Assembly (NCBI GenBank): GCA_030699345.1
Contig: JAUYMX010000147.1
Coordinates: 1-9,229, forward strand
From: Methylococcaceae bacterium
GTDB lineage: Bacteria; Pseudomonadota; Gammaproteobacteria; Methylococcales; Methylomonadaceae
Reading direction: 5' to 3'
Length of the DNA: 9,229 nucleotides
The notes below the pieces were generated by a model. It did not search any database. It saw nothing but the letters and a program-made list of their open reading frames with translations, and was not told the origin of the DNA. The position numbers and the translations under genes were made by a program. This document shows positions 1 through 6,743 of this stretch, piece after piece (position 1 is the first letter of the stretch; every line of letters begins with the position of its first letter).

Positions 1-1
1 A

Positions 2-763
2 CGCCCTTACACACTGGATTATCTTGACAGCATATTCACCGATTTTCATGAATTGCATGGTGATAGAGCCTATGCCGATGACCCGGCCATTGTCTGTGGC
101 TTGGCGCGTCTTGATGATCAGCCGGTGATGGTGATCGGCCATCAGAAAGGTCGCGATACCAAAGAAAAGATTTATCGCAACTTTGGCATGCCGCGCCCTG
201 AAGGCTACCGTAAAGCTTTACGCGTAATGAAAATGGCGGAACGCTTCAAACTACCGATTATTTGCTTAATCGACACCCCGGGGGCCTACACCGGTATCGG
301 TGCCGAAGAACGCGGCCAAAGTGAATCTATCGCCCGAAAAGTGTTTGAAATGGCCAAATTAAAAACCCCGATTATTTGCACCATCATCGGCGAAGGCGGT
401 TCCGGTGGGGCATTAGCCATTGGTGTGGGCGATCGCTTACTGATGCTTGAATACAGTACCTATTCAGTAATTTCCCCAGAAGGTTGCGCGTCTATTTTAT
501 GGAAAAGTGCTGATAAATCCCAACTGGCGGCTGAAGCAATGGGCATCACCTCTGATCGTATTCGTGAGCAAGGTTTTCTCGATGAAGTAGTCAGAGAGCC
601 ATTAGGCGGTGCGCATAGAAACTTCCATGCGGTGGCGTTAAATTTAAAAGACGCATTGGTACGGCATGTACGTGACTTAGCCCGTCAACCGCTCGATGAA
701 TTATTAGAAAAGCGCTACCAACGCATCATGTCGTTTGGTGTGTTTGCCGAAGAAGCAAAATAG
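2..763 (+). CDS. accA: Acetyl-CoA carboxylase carboxyltransferase subunit alpha, 5'-truncated by the window edge
   Basis: AccA pairs with AccD to form the carboxyltransferase of acetyl-CoA carboxylase. It moves the carboxyl group from carboxybiotin on AccB to acetyl-CoA, giving malonyl-CoA for fatty acid synthesis in the cytoplasm. The frame is open from base 2 and gives 253 residues to the TAG at 761-763. The first residues, RPYTLDYLDSIF, align with about residue 72 of the 319-residue E. coli protein, so roughly 70 N-terminal residues lie upstream; the TTG at 53 is internal and not a start. Family hallmarks are GDRAYADD, GHQKGRDTKEKI, the crotonase-fold segments IDTPGAYTGIGAEERGQSE and IGEGGSGGALAIGVGD that build the acyl-CoA/oxyanion site, then YSVISPEGCASILWK and EPLGGAHRN. 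There is no sign of decay. The gene ends 21 bases before a strong hairpin, so it is probably the last gene of its transcript. Confidence 0.97.
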   Translation, partial: RPYTLDYLDSIFTDFHELHGDRAYADDPAIVCGLARLDDQPVMVIGHQKGRDTKEKIYRNFGMPRPEGYRKALRVMKMAERFKLPIICLIDTPGAYTGIGAEERGQSESIARKVFEMAKLKTPIICTIIGEGGSGGALAIGVGDRLLMLEYSTYSVISPEGCASILWKSADKSQLAAEAMGITSDRIREQGFLDEVVREPLGGAHRNFHAVALNLKDALVRHVRDLARQPLDELLEKRYQRIMSFGVFAEEAK

Positions 764-784
764 CTATCAGTTTTGATTCACCTT

Positions 785-830
785 AAAAGCCGGTATGGCG
801 AAGCATTATGGCTTCGCCATACCGGCTTTT
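785..830. terminator. Bidirectional intrinsic terminator between convergent genes
   Basis: A perfect 20-bp inverted repeat (785-804 with 811-830) encloses a 6-base loop, ATTATG. The arms begin with AAAA and end with TTTT around a GC-rich GCCGGTATGGCGAAGC core, so a U run follows the stem when it is read from either strand, although each run is only four bases and lies within the stem. The hairpin sits 21 bases after the accA stop and 22 bases beyond the stop of the leftward gene. This is the expected place for a shared terminator of two converging transcripts. Confidence 0.9.
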
Positions 831-852
831 ATGTTGAACAGCATTTTGAAAA

Positions 853-3000
853 TCAGCCTCTACGCCAGGCATGAAATTTTTCCACCAAGCTCAATAATCC
901 TTGCGGCGCATGCTTGCGTTTCCAGACACCGGCCACGTATTTATTAGCTTCAGCCAGGGTCGGATAAATATGGATGGTGCCTAAGATTTTGTTCAGGCCG
1001 ATGCCGTGCTTCATTGCCAAGACGAATTCAGCAAGTAAATCCCCCGCATGTTCACCGACGATAGTCACACCAAGGATCTTGTCTTTACCCGGTTGTGTTA
1101 GCACTTTTACAAAACCATGCGCCTCGCCGTCAGTAATGGCGCGATCAAGTTCGTCGATGCCGTAAGTCGATACCTCATAAGCAATGCCTTGAGCCTTTGC
1201 ATCCAACTCATTTAAGCCAACTCGCGCCACTTCCGGATCGGTAAACGTCGCCCATGGGATTACCGAATAATCGGTATGGAACTTTTTAAACTGCCCGAAC
1301 AAGCCGTTAACAGCCGCATACCAAGCTTGATGCGCGGCGACATGGGTAAACTGATAAGGTCCGGCAACGTCGCCGCACGCGTAAATATTCGGGTAATTGG
1401 TTTCCTGAAAGACATTGGTATCAATAGTTTTATTGGGCGACAAGCTAATGCCTAATTCTTCCACGCCATAACCTTTGACATTGGCAACGCGACCGAGCGC
1501 AACCAGCACCTGATCGAACGGCAGTTTGACTGTCGCACCCTGATGCTCAGCAATCAAAATTTTCTCGCCGTTCTCGATAATGAACTCCTTGGCGGTATGT
1601 CCCAGGCGCAAATCGATGCCTTCTAGCCTGAATTTTGTCGCCACTGCTTCTGATACTTCGAGATCTTCGCGAAACAACAAACGAGGCAGCATTTCCACTA
1701 CGGTCACTTGGCTGCCAAGTCGGGCAAAACTTTGCGCGAGTTCGCTGCCGATCGGGCCGCCGCCGAGTACCAGCAAGCGTTTGGGTAGTTCCCGGAGATT
1801 CCAGATAGTGTCCGAGGTTAGTGGATTGATGTTGTCGATGCCCGAAATCGGTGGCAACAGCGGGCGGGCACCGGCAGCAATCACAATCGAACGCGTTGTT
1901 AAGGTTTTAACGCCGTCATCGGTGTTAACCTGGACTTCCCACGGTGAGATTATCTTGGCTTCGCCGTTAATCACATCGACGCCCAGTTCGGTATAACGCG
2001 CTATCGAGTCATGCGGCTCGACGGTTTTAATCACCGTCTGCACACGCTCCATGACATCGGCAAAATCAAATTCCGCACTGGCTTTTTTGATGCCGAATTC
2101 TTGAAACCGGTTTAACTGCGATAGCCATTTCGCCGAACGAATCAGCGCTTTTGACGGCACACAGCCGGTATTGAGGCAATCGCCGCCCATTTTGTGTTTT
2201 TCGATCAAAGTTACTTTGGCTTTAACGGCGGCAGCGATGTAAGCAGTCACCAAGCCGCCGGAACCTGCGCCGATCACGATAATGTTATTGTCAAAATGCT
2301 TAGGCTTGCTCCAGTTTGCATAGATTTTGTTGGCTTTAATGGCGTCGACGATTTTATTGGCAAGCAACGGAAAAATGCCCAGTAAGGCAAACGAGCCCAG
2401 CAAGCCGGGTGACAATATGCCCGATAAAGATTGTAATTGCCCCAGTTGTGTTCCTGCATTGACATACACCAAGGTACCGGCCAGCATGCCGACTTGGCTG
2501 ACCCAATAAAACGTCTTGGTATTAATTGATGTCAGCCCCATCGCCAGATTGATTACAAAAAACGGAAACACCGGCACCAACCGGAGCGTAAACAAATATA
2601 ACCAGCCATCCCTGTGAACGCCTGCATCGATGGCCTGCAAACGTGCGCCGAAACGGGCCTTAACGGCATCCCGAAACAAAAAACGCGCGGCTAGAAACGC
2701 CAGGGTTGCGCCGATAGTCGAGGCAAAAGATACAATTAACGTGCCCCAAAACAACCCAAATACCGCGCCGCCAGCCAAGGTCAGTACGGTTGCACCCGGT
2801 AGAGATAAGCCGGTCACCGCTATGTAAATCAGCCCATAGATAAGCACAGCCATGCCGGGATGCGCGCTACGGTAAGATTCAATTCCGTCCTGTTGCAACT
2901 TCAATGCATCTAACGTCAGATATTGCTGAAGATCGAAAATGAAAAAAGCCGCGATTAATGCTGCGATGATGACGAACAATAAATTTTTCGATACTTTCAT
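853..3000 (-). CDS. TVP38/TMEM64-family membrane domain fused to an FAD-dependent pyridine nucleotide-disulfide oxidoreductase
   Basis: This is a 715-residue two-part protein. Residues 1-215 are membrane-embedded: a hydrophobic segment at 7-22, then further segments at about 50-106, 133-155, 165-182 and 197-214. They include the TVP38/DedA-clan signature around RLVPVFPFFVINLAMG (140-155). After a linker at 216-238, a full flavoprotein reductase follows. It has the FAD dinucleotide fold GAGSGG (244-249), the redox-active pair in GGDCLNTGCVPSK (Cys275, Cys280), a second dinucleotide fold LGGGPIGSELAQ for NAD(P)H, the FAD motif ACGDVAG, and a C-terminal dimerisation domain ending in HIYPTLAEA. 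A tyrosine (679) occupies the place of the usual catalytic histidine before Pro-Thr. Mercuric reductase is similar there, but its N-terminal metal-binding domain and C-terminal cysteine pair are absent, so a mercuric reductase label would be unsafe. Known homologues are annotated only by the two domains, and the substrate is unknown. The gene stands alone, divergent from the fad operon. Confidence 0.93.
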   Translation of the reverse strand: MKVSKNLLFVIIAALIAAFFIFDLQQYLTLDALKLQQDGIESYRSAHPGMAVLIYGLIYIAVTGLSLPGATVLTLAGGAVFGLFWGTLIVSFASTIGATLAFLAARFLFRDAVKARFGARLQAIDAGVHRDGWLYLFTLRLVPVFPFFVINLAMGLTSINTKTFYWVSQVGMLAGTLVYVNAGTQLGQLQSLSGILSPGLLGSFALLGIFPLLANKIVDAIKANKIYANWSKPKHFDNNIIVIGAGSGGLVTAYIAAAVKAKVTLIEKHKMGGDCLNTGCVPSKALIRSAKWLSQLNRFQEFGIKKASAEFDFADVMERVQTVIKTVEPHDSIARYTELGVDVINGEAKIISPWEVQVNTDDGVKTLTTRSIVIAAGARPLLPPISGIDNINPLTSDTIWNLRELPKRLLVLGGGPIGSELAQSFARLGSQVTVVEMLPRLLFREDLEVSEAVATKFRLEGIDLRLGHTAKEFIIENGEKILIAEHQGATVKLPFDQVLVALGRVANVKGYGVEELGISLSPNKTIDTNVFQETNYPNIYACGDVAGPYQFTHVAAHQAWYAAVNGLFGQFKKFHTDYSVIPWATFTDPEVARVGLNELDAKAQGIAYEVSTYGIDELDRAITDGEAHGFVKVLTQPGKDKILGVTIVGEHAGDLLAEFVLAMKHGIGLNKILGTIHIYPTLAEANKYVAGVWKRKHAPQGLLSLVEKFHAWRRG

Positions 3001-3006
3001 GATGCA

Positions 3007-3013
3007 CTCCCTC
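3007..3013 (-). promoter_or_regulatory. Ribosome binding site of the reductase fusion gene
   Basis: On the minus strand this reads GAGGGAG, six bases before the ATG whose first base is 3000. It supports that ATG as the start, and the first residues MKVSKN lead directly into the hydrophobic segment expected of the membrane domain. Confidence 0.75.
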
Positions 3014-3093
3014 TAAAGGTTGAGTAACAGAACTGGCGATACTAGCGCTACTAAAGCCAAGTTTGCCACGAGTTTAAACAGGCATTGATTTCT

Positions 3094-3121
3094 TTTACAT
3101 TAAAAAATAACAATGGATACT
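3094..3121 (+). promoter_or_regulatory. Candidate sigma-70 promoter for the fadA-fadN(-fadE) operon
   Basis: TTTACA at 3094-3099 (five of six consensus -35 bases) is separated by 16 bases from GATACT at 3116-3121 (four of six -10 bases). This would place the transcript start near 3128 and leave a leader of about 46 bases before the thiolase ATG. A competing reading, TTGATT (3085-3090) with TAACAA (3108-3113) at 17-base spacing, has a poorer -10. The assignment rests on pattern only. Confidence 0.4.
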
Positions 3122-3160
3122 GTAGGTAGTCGTTTGATTGGGTATTTGCTTACAAAATTC

Positions 3161-3166
3161 AGGAGA
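3161..3166 (+). promoter_or_regulatory. Ribosome binding site deciding the thiolase start
   Basis: AGGAGA lies seven bases before the ATG at 3174. It rules out the longer reading from the TTG at 3138, which would add twelve residues that do not resemble a thiolase N-terminus. Confidence 0.85.
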
Positions 3167-3173
3167 TAGTCAC

Positions 3174-4313
3174 ATGAAAAATGTTGTTATCGCAGGTTAC
3201 GCAAGGTCGCCGTTTACACCCGCTTTTAAAGGCGAATTGGCAAGTGTCAGGCCGGATGATTTAGTTGCGCAAGTGATTGTTGCGCTGGTACATGAAAGCG
3301 GCATTGATCCCAATGACATCGAAGATTTGATTCTGGGTTGTGCGTTTCCTGAAGGTGAGCAAGGCCTCAATCTGGCCCGGCTGGTGGTGCATTTGACCCA
3401 ACTTCCGGTCAGCATTGCCGGGCTTACCGTCAACCGTTTCTGCGGCTCGTCGATGCAGGCGATACACATTGCCGCTGGGGCCATTCAAATGAATGCCGGT
3501 GATGCGTTTATCTGCGCCGGTGTCGAGTCGATGAGCCGGGCGCCGATGGGCGGCTTCAATATGCTGCCGAATCCGGAACTGTACCGAAGTTACCCTCAGG
3601 CCTATATCGGCATGGGCGAAACGGCGGAAAACCTGGCCCTTGAATATCACATTTCCCGCTTTGATCAGGAAGCCTTCGCGCTAGCCAGCCAACACAAAAC
3701 CTATGCTGCCCAACAACAAGGTTTACTCGTCGATGAAATTATCCCAATCATTTCCGGCAAAGGTGCAAATATCAGTCTGGATGGCTGTTTGCGTCCCGAT
3801 TCAACAGCCCAGGGATTGGCAGAACTTAAATCCGCCTTTTTGGTAAACGGTAGCGTGACGGCGGGTACTTCTTCGCCGTTAACTGACGGTGCGGCGGCAG
3901 TGTTGGTTTGTAGCGAAGATTATGCCGATGAGCATGGCCTTAATAAACTGGCGCGCATCAAGTCCATTGCTGTCTCCGGTTGTCTGCCGGAAATTATGGG
4001 CATTGGGCCGGTTGTAGCATCGCAAAAAGCGTTGCAGCGAGCCGGGTTATCGTTGGCGGACATTGACATTGTCGAACTGAATGAAGCCTTCGCTGCCCAG
4101 GCGCTGGCTGTCTTGAAGGATTTACCCATAGACCCGGAAAAACTCAATCTCGATGGCGGTGCAATAGCTTTGGGCCATCCATTAGGTGCAACCGGTGCCC
4201 GCATCACCGGCAAAGCTGCCTGTCTGCTGCAACGAGAAAACAAGCAATACGCGCTGGCGACGCAATGCATAGGTGGTGGGCAGGGCATCGCCACTATTCT
4301 GGAGGCCGTGTGA
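3174..4313 (+). CDS. fadA: 3-ketoacyl-CoA thiolase (acetyl-CoA C-acyltransferase), FadA type
   Basis: This 379-residue cytoplasmic thiolase cleaves 3-ketoacyl-CoA with CoA to acetyl-CoA and a shortened acyl-CoA, the last step of a beta-oxidation turn. Family lengths are about 380-395, so it is full length. The start ATG is fixed by AGGAGA seven bases upstream and opens the typical MKNVVIAGYARSPF. The nucleophile Cys90 is in VNRFCGSSMQAI, NEAF is at 303-306, His335 is in GGAIALGHPLGATGAR, and the acid/base Cys365 is in CIGGGQG. All catalytic positions are intact. It is the first gene of the fad operon, and its TGA overlaps the next ATG by one base. This tight coupling suggests the two products are made together and may form a multienzyme complex. 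The alternative reading is a biosynthetic acetoacetyl-CoA thiolase; the neighbours argue for beta-oxidation. Confidence 0.93.
   Translation: MKNVVIAGYARSPFTPAFKGELASVRPDDLVAQVIVALVHESGIDPNDIEDLILGCAFPEGEQGLNLARLVVHLTQLPVSIAGLTVNRFCGSSMQAIHIAAGAIQMNAGDAFICAGVESMSRAPMGGFNMLPNPELYRSYPQAYIGMGETAENLALEYHISRFDQEAFALASQHKTYAAQQQGLLVDEIIPIISGKGANISLDGCLRPDSTAQGLAELKSAFLVNGSVTAGTSSPLTDGAAAVLVCSEDYADEHGLNKLARIKSIAVSGCLPEIMGIGPVVASQKALQRAGLSLADIDIVELNEAFAAQALAVLKDLPIDPEKLNLDGGAIALGHPLGATGARITGKAACLLQRENKQYALATQCIGGGQGIATILEAV
4301..4305 (+). promoter_or_regulatory. Ribosome binding site within the thiolase 3' end; TGATG overlap with the next gene
   Basis: GGAGG at 4301-4305 lies inside the last codons of the thiolase gene, seven bases before the ATG at 4313. 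Stop and start share one base in TGATG (4311-4315), the classic form for translational coupling by a terminating ribosome. It selects this start over an upstream in-frame alternative codon at 4265. Confidence 0.88.
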
Positions 4314-6625
4314 TGAACATTGACAGAGTCGCCGTCATCGGCGCGGGTGTTATGGGCGCCAGTATCGCTGCTCATCTTGTCAATGCAGGTATTCCGGTCG
4401 ATTTGCTCGACGTGGTTCCCAAACAAGGCAATAACCGCAACGCAATAGCGGAAGGCGCTATCGCCAAATTGTTGAAAGCCGAGCCGCAACCGTTCATGCA
4501 TCCTAAAAACGCCCGATTGCTAACGCCCGGCAATATTGAAGATGATCTATCACGGCTTGCAAAAGCGGATTGGGTAATCGAAGCGGTGATTGAAGACCTT
4601 GCAATCAAGCAAGCGCTTTATCAAAAAATCGATGCAGTTTGCCGCCCCAATACGCTGATTTCCTCGAATACATCGACGTTGCCGTTGAGCTTGTTGACCC
4701 GCCATCAGCCTGACAGCTTCAAACGACGGTTTATGATTACGCACTTTTTCAATCCGCCGCGTTACATGCGGCTGTTAGAGCTGGTTGCATCGCCGGAATT
4801 GGATGCAGAGTTGCTTAAAACCGTCAGCACTTTTGCCGATGTCCAACTGGGCAAAGGTTGCGTACTTTGTAACGACACGCCGGGTTTTATCGCCAACCGT
4901 ATCGGCACATTCTGGATACAAACGGCGTTGCTCGAGGCCATTGCGATGAAGCTGACTGTAGAACAATGCGATGCCGCGATGACCTTATTCGGCATCCCGA
5001 AAACCGGGGTGTTCGGTTTATTGGATTTGGTCGGTCTGGATTTGATGCCGCACATTCTGGACAGCTTTAAACACACATTGCCGCCAAACGACCGGTTAAG
5101 TGAAATCGCCGAAGTCCCGACTTTACTGCAAACCATGATTGCCAAAGGCCTGACCGGCAGGAAAGGTCAGGGCGGTTTCTATCGGCTACAGCCGGGCGCT
5201 GGTCATAAAGTTAAACAAGCTATTGATTTGCAAAGCGGGGAATACCGGCCCAGCGAGAAATTCGACTTCAAAGGCGTATCGCATCAACCCGACGCTTTGC
5301 GGGCGTTTTTAACCGGCAACGATGCGCTCAGTCGCTATGTTTGGCGAGTGTGGTCCGCTACCTTGAGCTATACCGCCGGGTTAATTCCAGAAATTGCCGA
5401 CGACATCGTTGCCGTCGATACTGCAATGCGCCTGGGCTATAACTGGCGCTACGGCCCGTTTGAACTGCTGGATGGTTTCGGCGTCGACTGGTTTGCCGAA
5501 CAATTGGCGCAGGAACAACGCCCAATTCCTGAACTATTGGCGACCCGACAAAGTTTGTATCGAGTGGCAAACGCAGCGCTGCAATTTAGAGACAAGTCGG
5601 ACGGTTATCTTCCGGTGCAACGCCCGGGTGGCGTGTTGCTGCTAAGCGATATTAAACGGCACGGTGCGCCGCTGTTGACTAGCGCCTCGGCCAGTCTTTG
5701 GGACATCGGCGACGGTATCGTCTGCCTGGAGTTTCACAGCAAAATGAATACGCTGGATACCGACAGTTTGGGACTGATCCAGCAAAGCATCGGCGTTGTC
5801 AAGCAAGGCTTCAAAGGGCTGGTGATTTACAACGAAGCCGAGCATTTTTCCGCCGGAGCCAACTTGACTTTGTTGGTGCCCGCCATCATCCAACAAGACT
5901 GGGAGAGAGTTAAAGCCATCGTTAAACTCGGTCAGCAAAGCTACCAGTCGCTTAAATACTCGCCATTCCCGGTAGTTGGCGCGCCTTCCGGTTTGGCATT
6001 AGGCGGCGGCTGTGAAATTCTGCTGCACTGCGACGCAATCCAAGCGCATGCCGAACTCTACATGGGCTTAGTGGAAGTGGGCGTGGGCCTGGTGCCGGGT
6101 TGGGGCGGTTGCAAAGAACTGCTGCGGCGCTGGCAAGCCTTCCCAAAACGCCCCGGCGGGCCGATGCCGTTTATTACCCAAACCTTTGAAACCATTGGCC
6201 TCGCCAAGGTCTCAAAGTCGGCGCAGGAAGCTCGGGAATTGTTGTTTCTGTCCAAGAACGACGGTATCACCATGAATAAAGACCGCCTGCTGGCAGATGC
6301 CAAAGTCCGCGCGTTGGCATTGGTGAGCGGTTACAAGCCGCCTGAGCCTGCTATGTATGTTCTTCCCGGCGCATCGGCACGAGCGACGCTGGATATTGCC
6401 GCACGCAATTTGTTATTAGCGGGTAAAGCCAGTGCCTACGATGTGGAAATCTCTCAGCAGCTGGCTTACGTTTTAACCGGTGGCGATACCGATATTACTC
6501 AGACTTTGACCGAACAAGATTTGCTGGATTTGGAGTTGGAAGCGTTTTTAACGCTGGTACAACAACCCGGAACCTTGGCAAGACTGGAGCACATGCTGAA
6601 GACCGGCAAAGCACTTAGAAATTGA
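4313..6625 (+). CDS. fadN: Bifunctional 3-hydroxyacyl-CoA dehydrogenase / enoyl-CoA hydratase, FadN-type domain order
   Basis: This 770-residue enzyme catalyses the two middle steps of beta-oxidation, hydration of trans-2-enoyl-CoA and NAD-dependent oxidation of the 3-hydroxyacyl-CoA. The dehydrogenase comes first. It has the NAD fold VIGAGVMGASIAAHL with glycines at 10-15, SSNTSTL at 117-123, the catalytic His144 and Glu156 in HFFNPPRYMRLLEL, DTPGFIANR at 188-196 and GRKGQGGFY at 282-290. A second helical dehydrogenase repeat follows at about 340-430. The crotonase-fold hydratase is C-terminal: HFSAGANL at 511-518, GGGCE at 564-568 and VEVGVGLVPGWGG. Glu568 and Glu588 are 20 residues apart, as are the two catalytic glutamates of rat mitochondrial hydratase. 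E. coli FadB and FadJ have the opposite order; Bacillus subtilis FadN (about 789 residues) has this one. It is translationally coupled to the thiolase and followed by the acyl-CoA dehydrogenase. The symbol rests on architecture and context; naming it fadB would also be defensible. Confidence 0.9.
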   Translation: MNIDRVAVIGAGVMGASIAAHLVNAGIPVDLLDVVPKQGNNRNAIAEGAIAKLLKAEPQPFMHPKNARLLTPGNIEDDLSRLAKADWVIEAVIEDLAIKQALYQKIDAVCRPNTLISSNTSTLPLSLLTRHQPDSFKRRFMITHFFNPPRYMRLLELVASPELDAELLKTVSTFADVQLGKGCVLCNDTPGFIANRIGTFWIQTALLEAIAMKLTVEQCDAAMTLFGIPKTGVFGLLDLVGLDLMPHILDSFKHTLPPNDRLSEIAEVPTLLQTMIAKGLTGRKGQGGFYRLQPGAGHKVKQAIDLQSGEYRPSEKFDFKGVSHQPDALRAFLTGNDALSRYVWRVWSATLSYTAGLIPEIADDIVAVDTAMRLGYNWRYGPFELLDGFGVDWFAEQLAQEQRPIPELLATRQSLYRVANAALQFRDKSDGYLPVQRPGGVLLLSDIKRHGAPLLTSASASLWDIGDGIVCLEFHSKMNTLDTDSLGLIQQSIGVVKQGFKGLVIYNEAEHFSAGANLTLLVPAIIQQDWERVKAIVKLGQQSYQSLKYSPFPVVGAPSGLALGGGCEILLHCDAIQAHAELYMGLVEVGVGLVPGWGGCKELLRRWQAFPKRPGGPMPFITQTFETIGLAKVSKSAQEARELLFLSKNDGITMNKDRLLADAKVRALALVSGYKPPEPAMYVLPGASARATLDIAARNLLLAGKASAYDVEISQQLAYVLTGGDTDITQTLTEQDLLDLELEAFLTLVQQPGTLARLEHMLKTGKALRN

Positions 6626-6636
6626 AGTTATTAACA

Positions 6637-6710
6637 GTAGGGTACGCACTGCGTACCTTTTTGGAGATCGATGAAAAAGGTTTAAAAATGGTACGCGATG
6701 CCTACCCTAC
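6637..6710. repeat. REP-pair-like palindromic element in the fad operon
   Basis: A 21-base arm at 6637-6657 is repeated in inverted form at 6690-6710 with mismatches only in the middle. The shared outer part is GTAGGGTA and its complement TACCCTAC is not exact throughout: the right arm ends CCTACCCTAC. The inner part is GGTACGC/GCGTACC. The palindrome continues as TTTTT (6658-6662) against AAAAA (6684-6688), leaving a 21-base centre. The 74-base size, GTAGGG start and inward-facing paired arms recall bacterial REP doublets (REPINs). I see no convincing target-site duplication. No REP-associated transposase is in the window, so the class is inferred. Confidence 0.5.
6641..6662 (+). terminator. 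Terminator-like hairpin after the dehydrogenase/hydratase gene
   Basis: GGTACGC (6641-6647), loop ACT and GCGTACC (6651-6657) form a perfect 7-bp stem directly followed by TTTTT. This is a textbook intrinsic terminator shape, 15 bases past the stop at 6625. It is formed by the left arm of the palindromic element. A competing fold pairs the left arm with the right arm at 6690-6710. It may therefore stop only part of the transcripts before fadE. Confidence 0.55.
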
Positions 6711-6732
6711 ATAAACCGATTGTTGTTACCCC

Positions 6733-6737
6733 AGGAG
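6733..6737 (+). promoter_or_regulatory. Ribosome binding site deciding the fadE start
   Basis: AGGAG lies six bases before the ATG at 6744. It favours this start over the TTG at 6720. An in-frame TGA at 6672 excludes a long N-terminal extension. Confidence 0.85.
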
Positions 6738-6743
6738 ACCCCA

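Larger units (their letters stand above)
3001..3173. other. Divergent intergenic region (173 bp) between the reductase fusion and the fad operon
   Basis: This spacer must hold the start signals for both flanking genes. It is more A+T-rich than the coding regions on the fadA side. Visible elements are a Shine-Dalgarno sequence for each gene, a candidate sigma-70 promoter for fadA, and two short perfect palindromes, TAGCGCTA (3043-3050) and GTTTAAAC (3072-3079). I could not find a good -35/-10 pair for the leftward gene. I recognise no textbook FadR, PsrA or Bacillus-type FadR operator. Confidence 0.6.

Noticed and set aside
53..55. TTG at 53 as the start of accA
   Set aside because: The frame is open to the window edge, and the upstream codons already encode conserved AccA residues (RPYTLDYL).
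1580..1996. A 138-codon open frame on the plus strand inside the reductase gene
   Set aside because: It lies wholly antisense to strongly conserved FAD/NAD(P)H-binding coding sequence, has no recognisable product and no good ribosome binding site; it is a shadow of the real gene.
853..3000. Calling the leftward gene a mercuric reductase (merA)
   Set aside because: The reductase core is related, but there is no GMTCxxC metal-binding domain, no C-terminal cysteine pair, no mer genes nearby, and a membrane domain is attached.
3008..3113. FadR, PsrA or Bacillus-type FadR operators before fadA
   Set aside because: No stretch matches the palindromes I know for these regulators well enough to name a site.
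3138..3173. Longer thiolase start at the TTG at 3138
   Set aside because: The ATG at 3174 has a good AGGAGA at seven bases and opens a standard thiolase N-terminus; the extra twelve residues look unrelated.
3920..4501. A 193-codon minus-strand open frame across the fadA/fadN junction
   Set aside because: It is antisense to two well-supported genes, and its translation is low-complexity and unlike any family I know.
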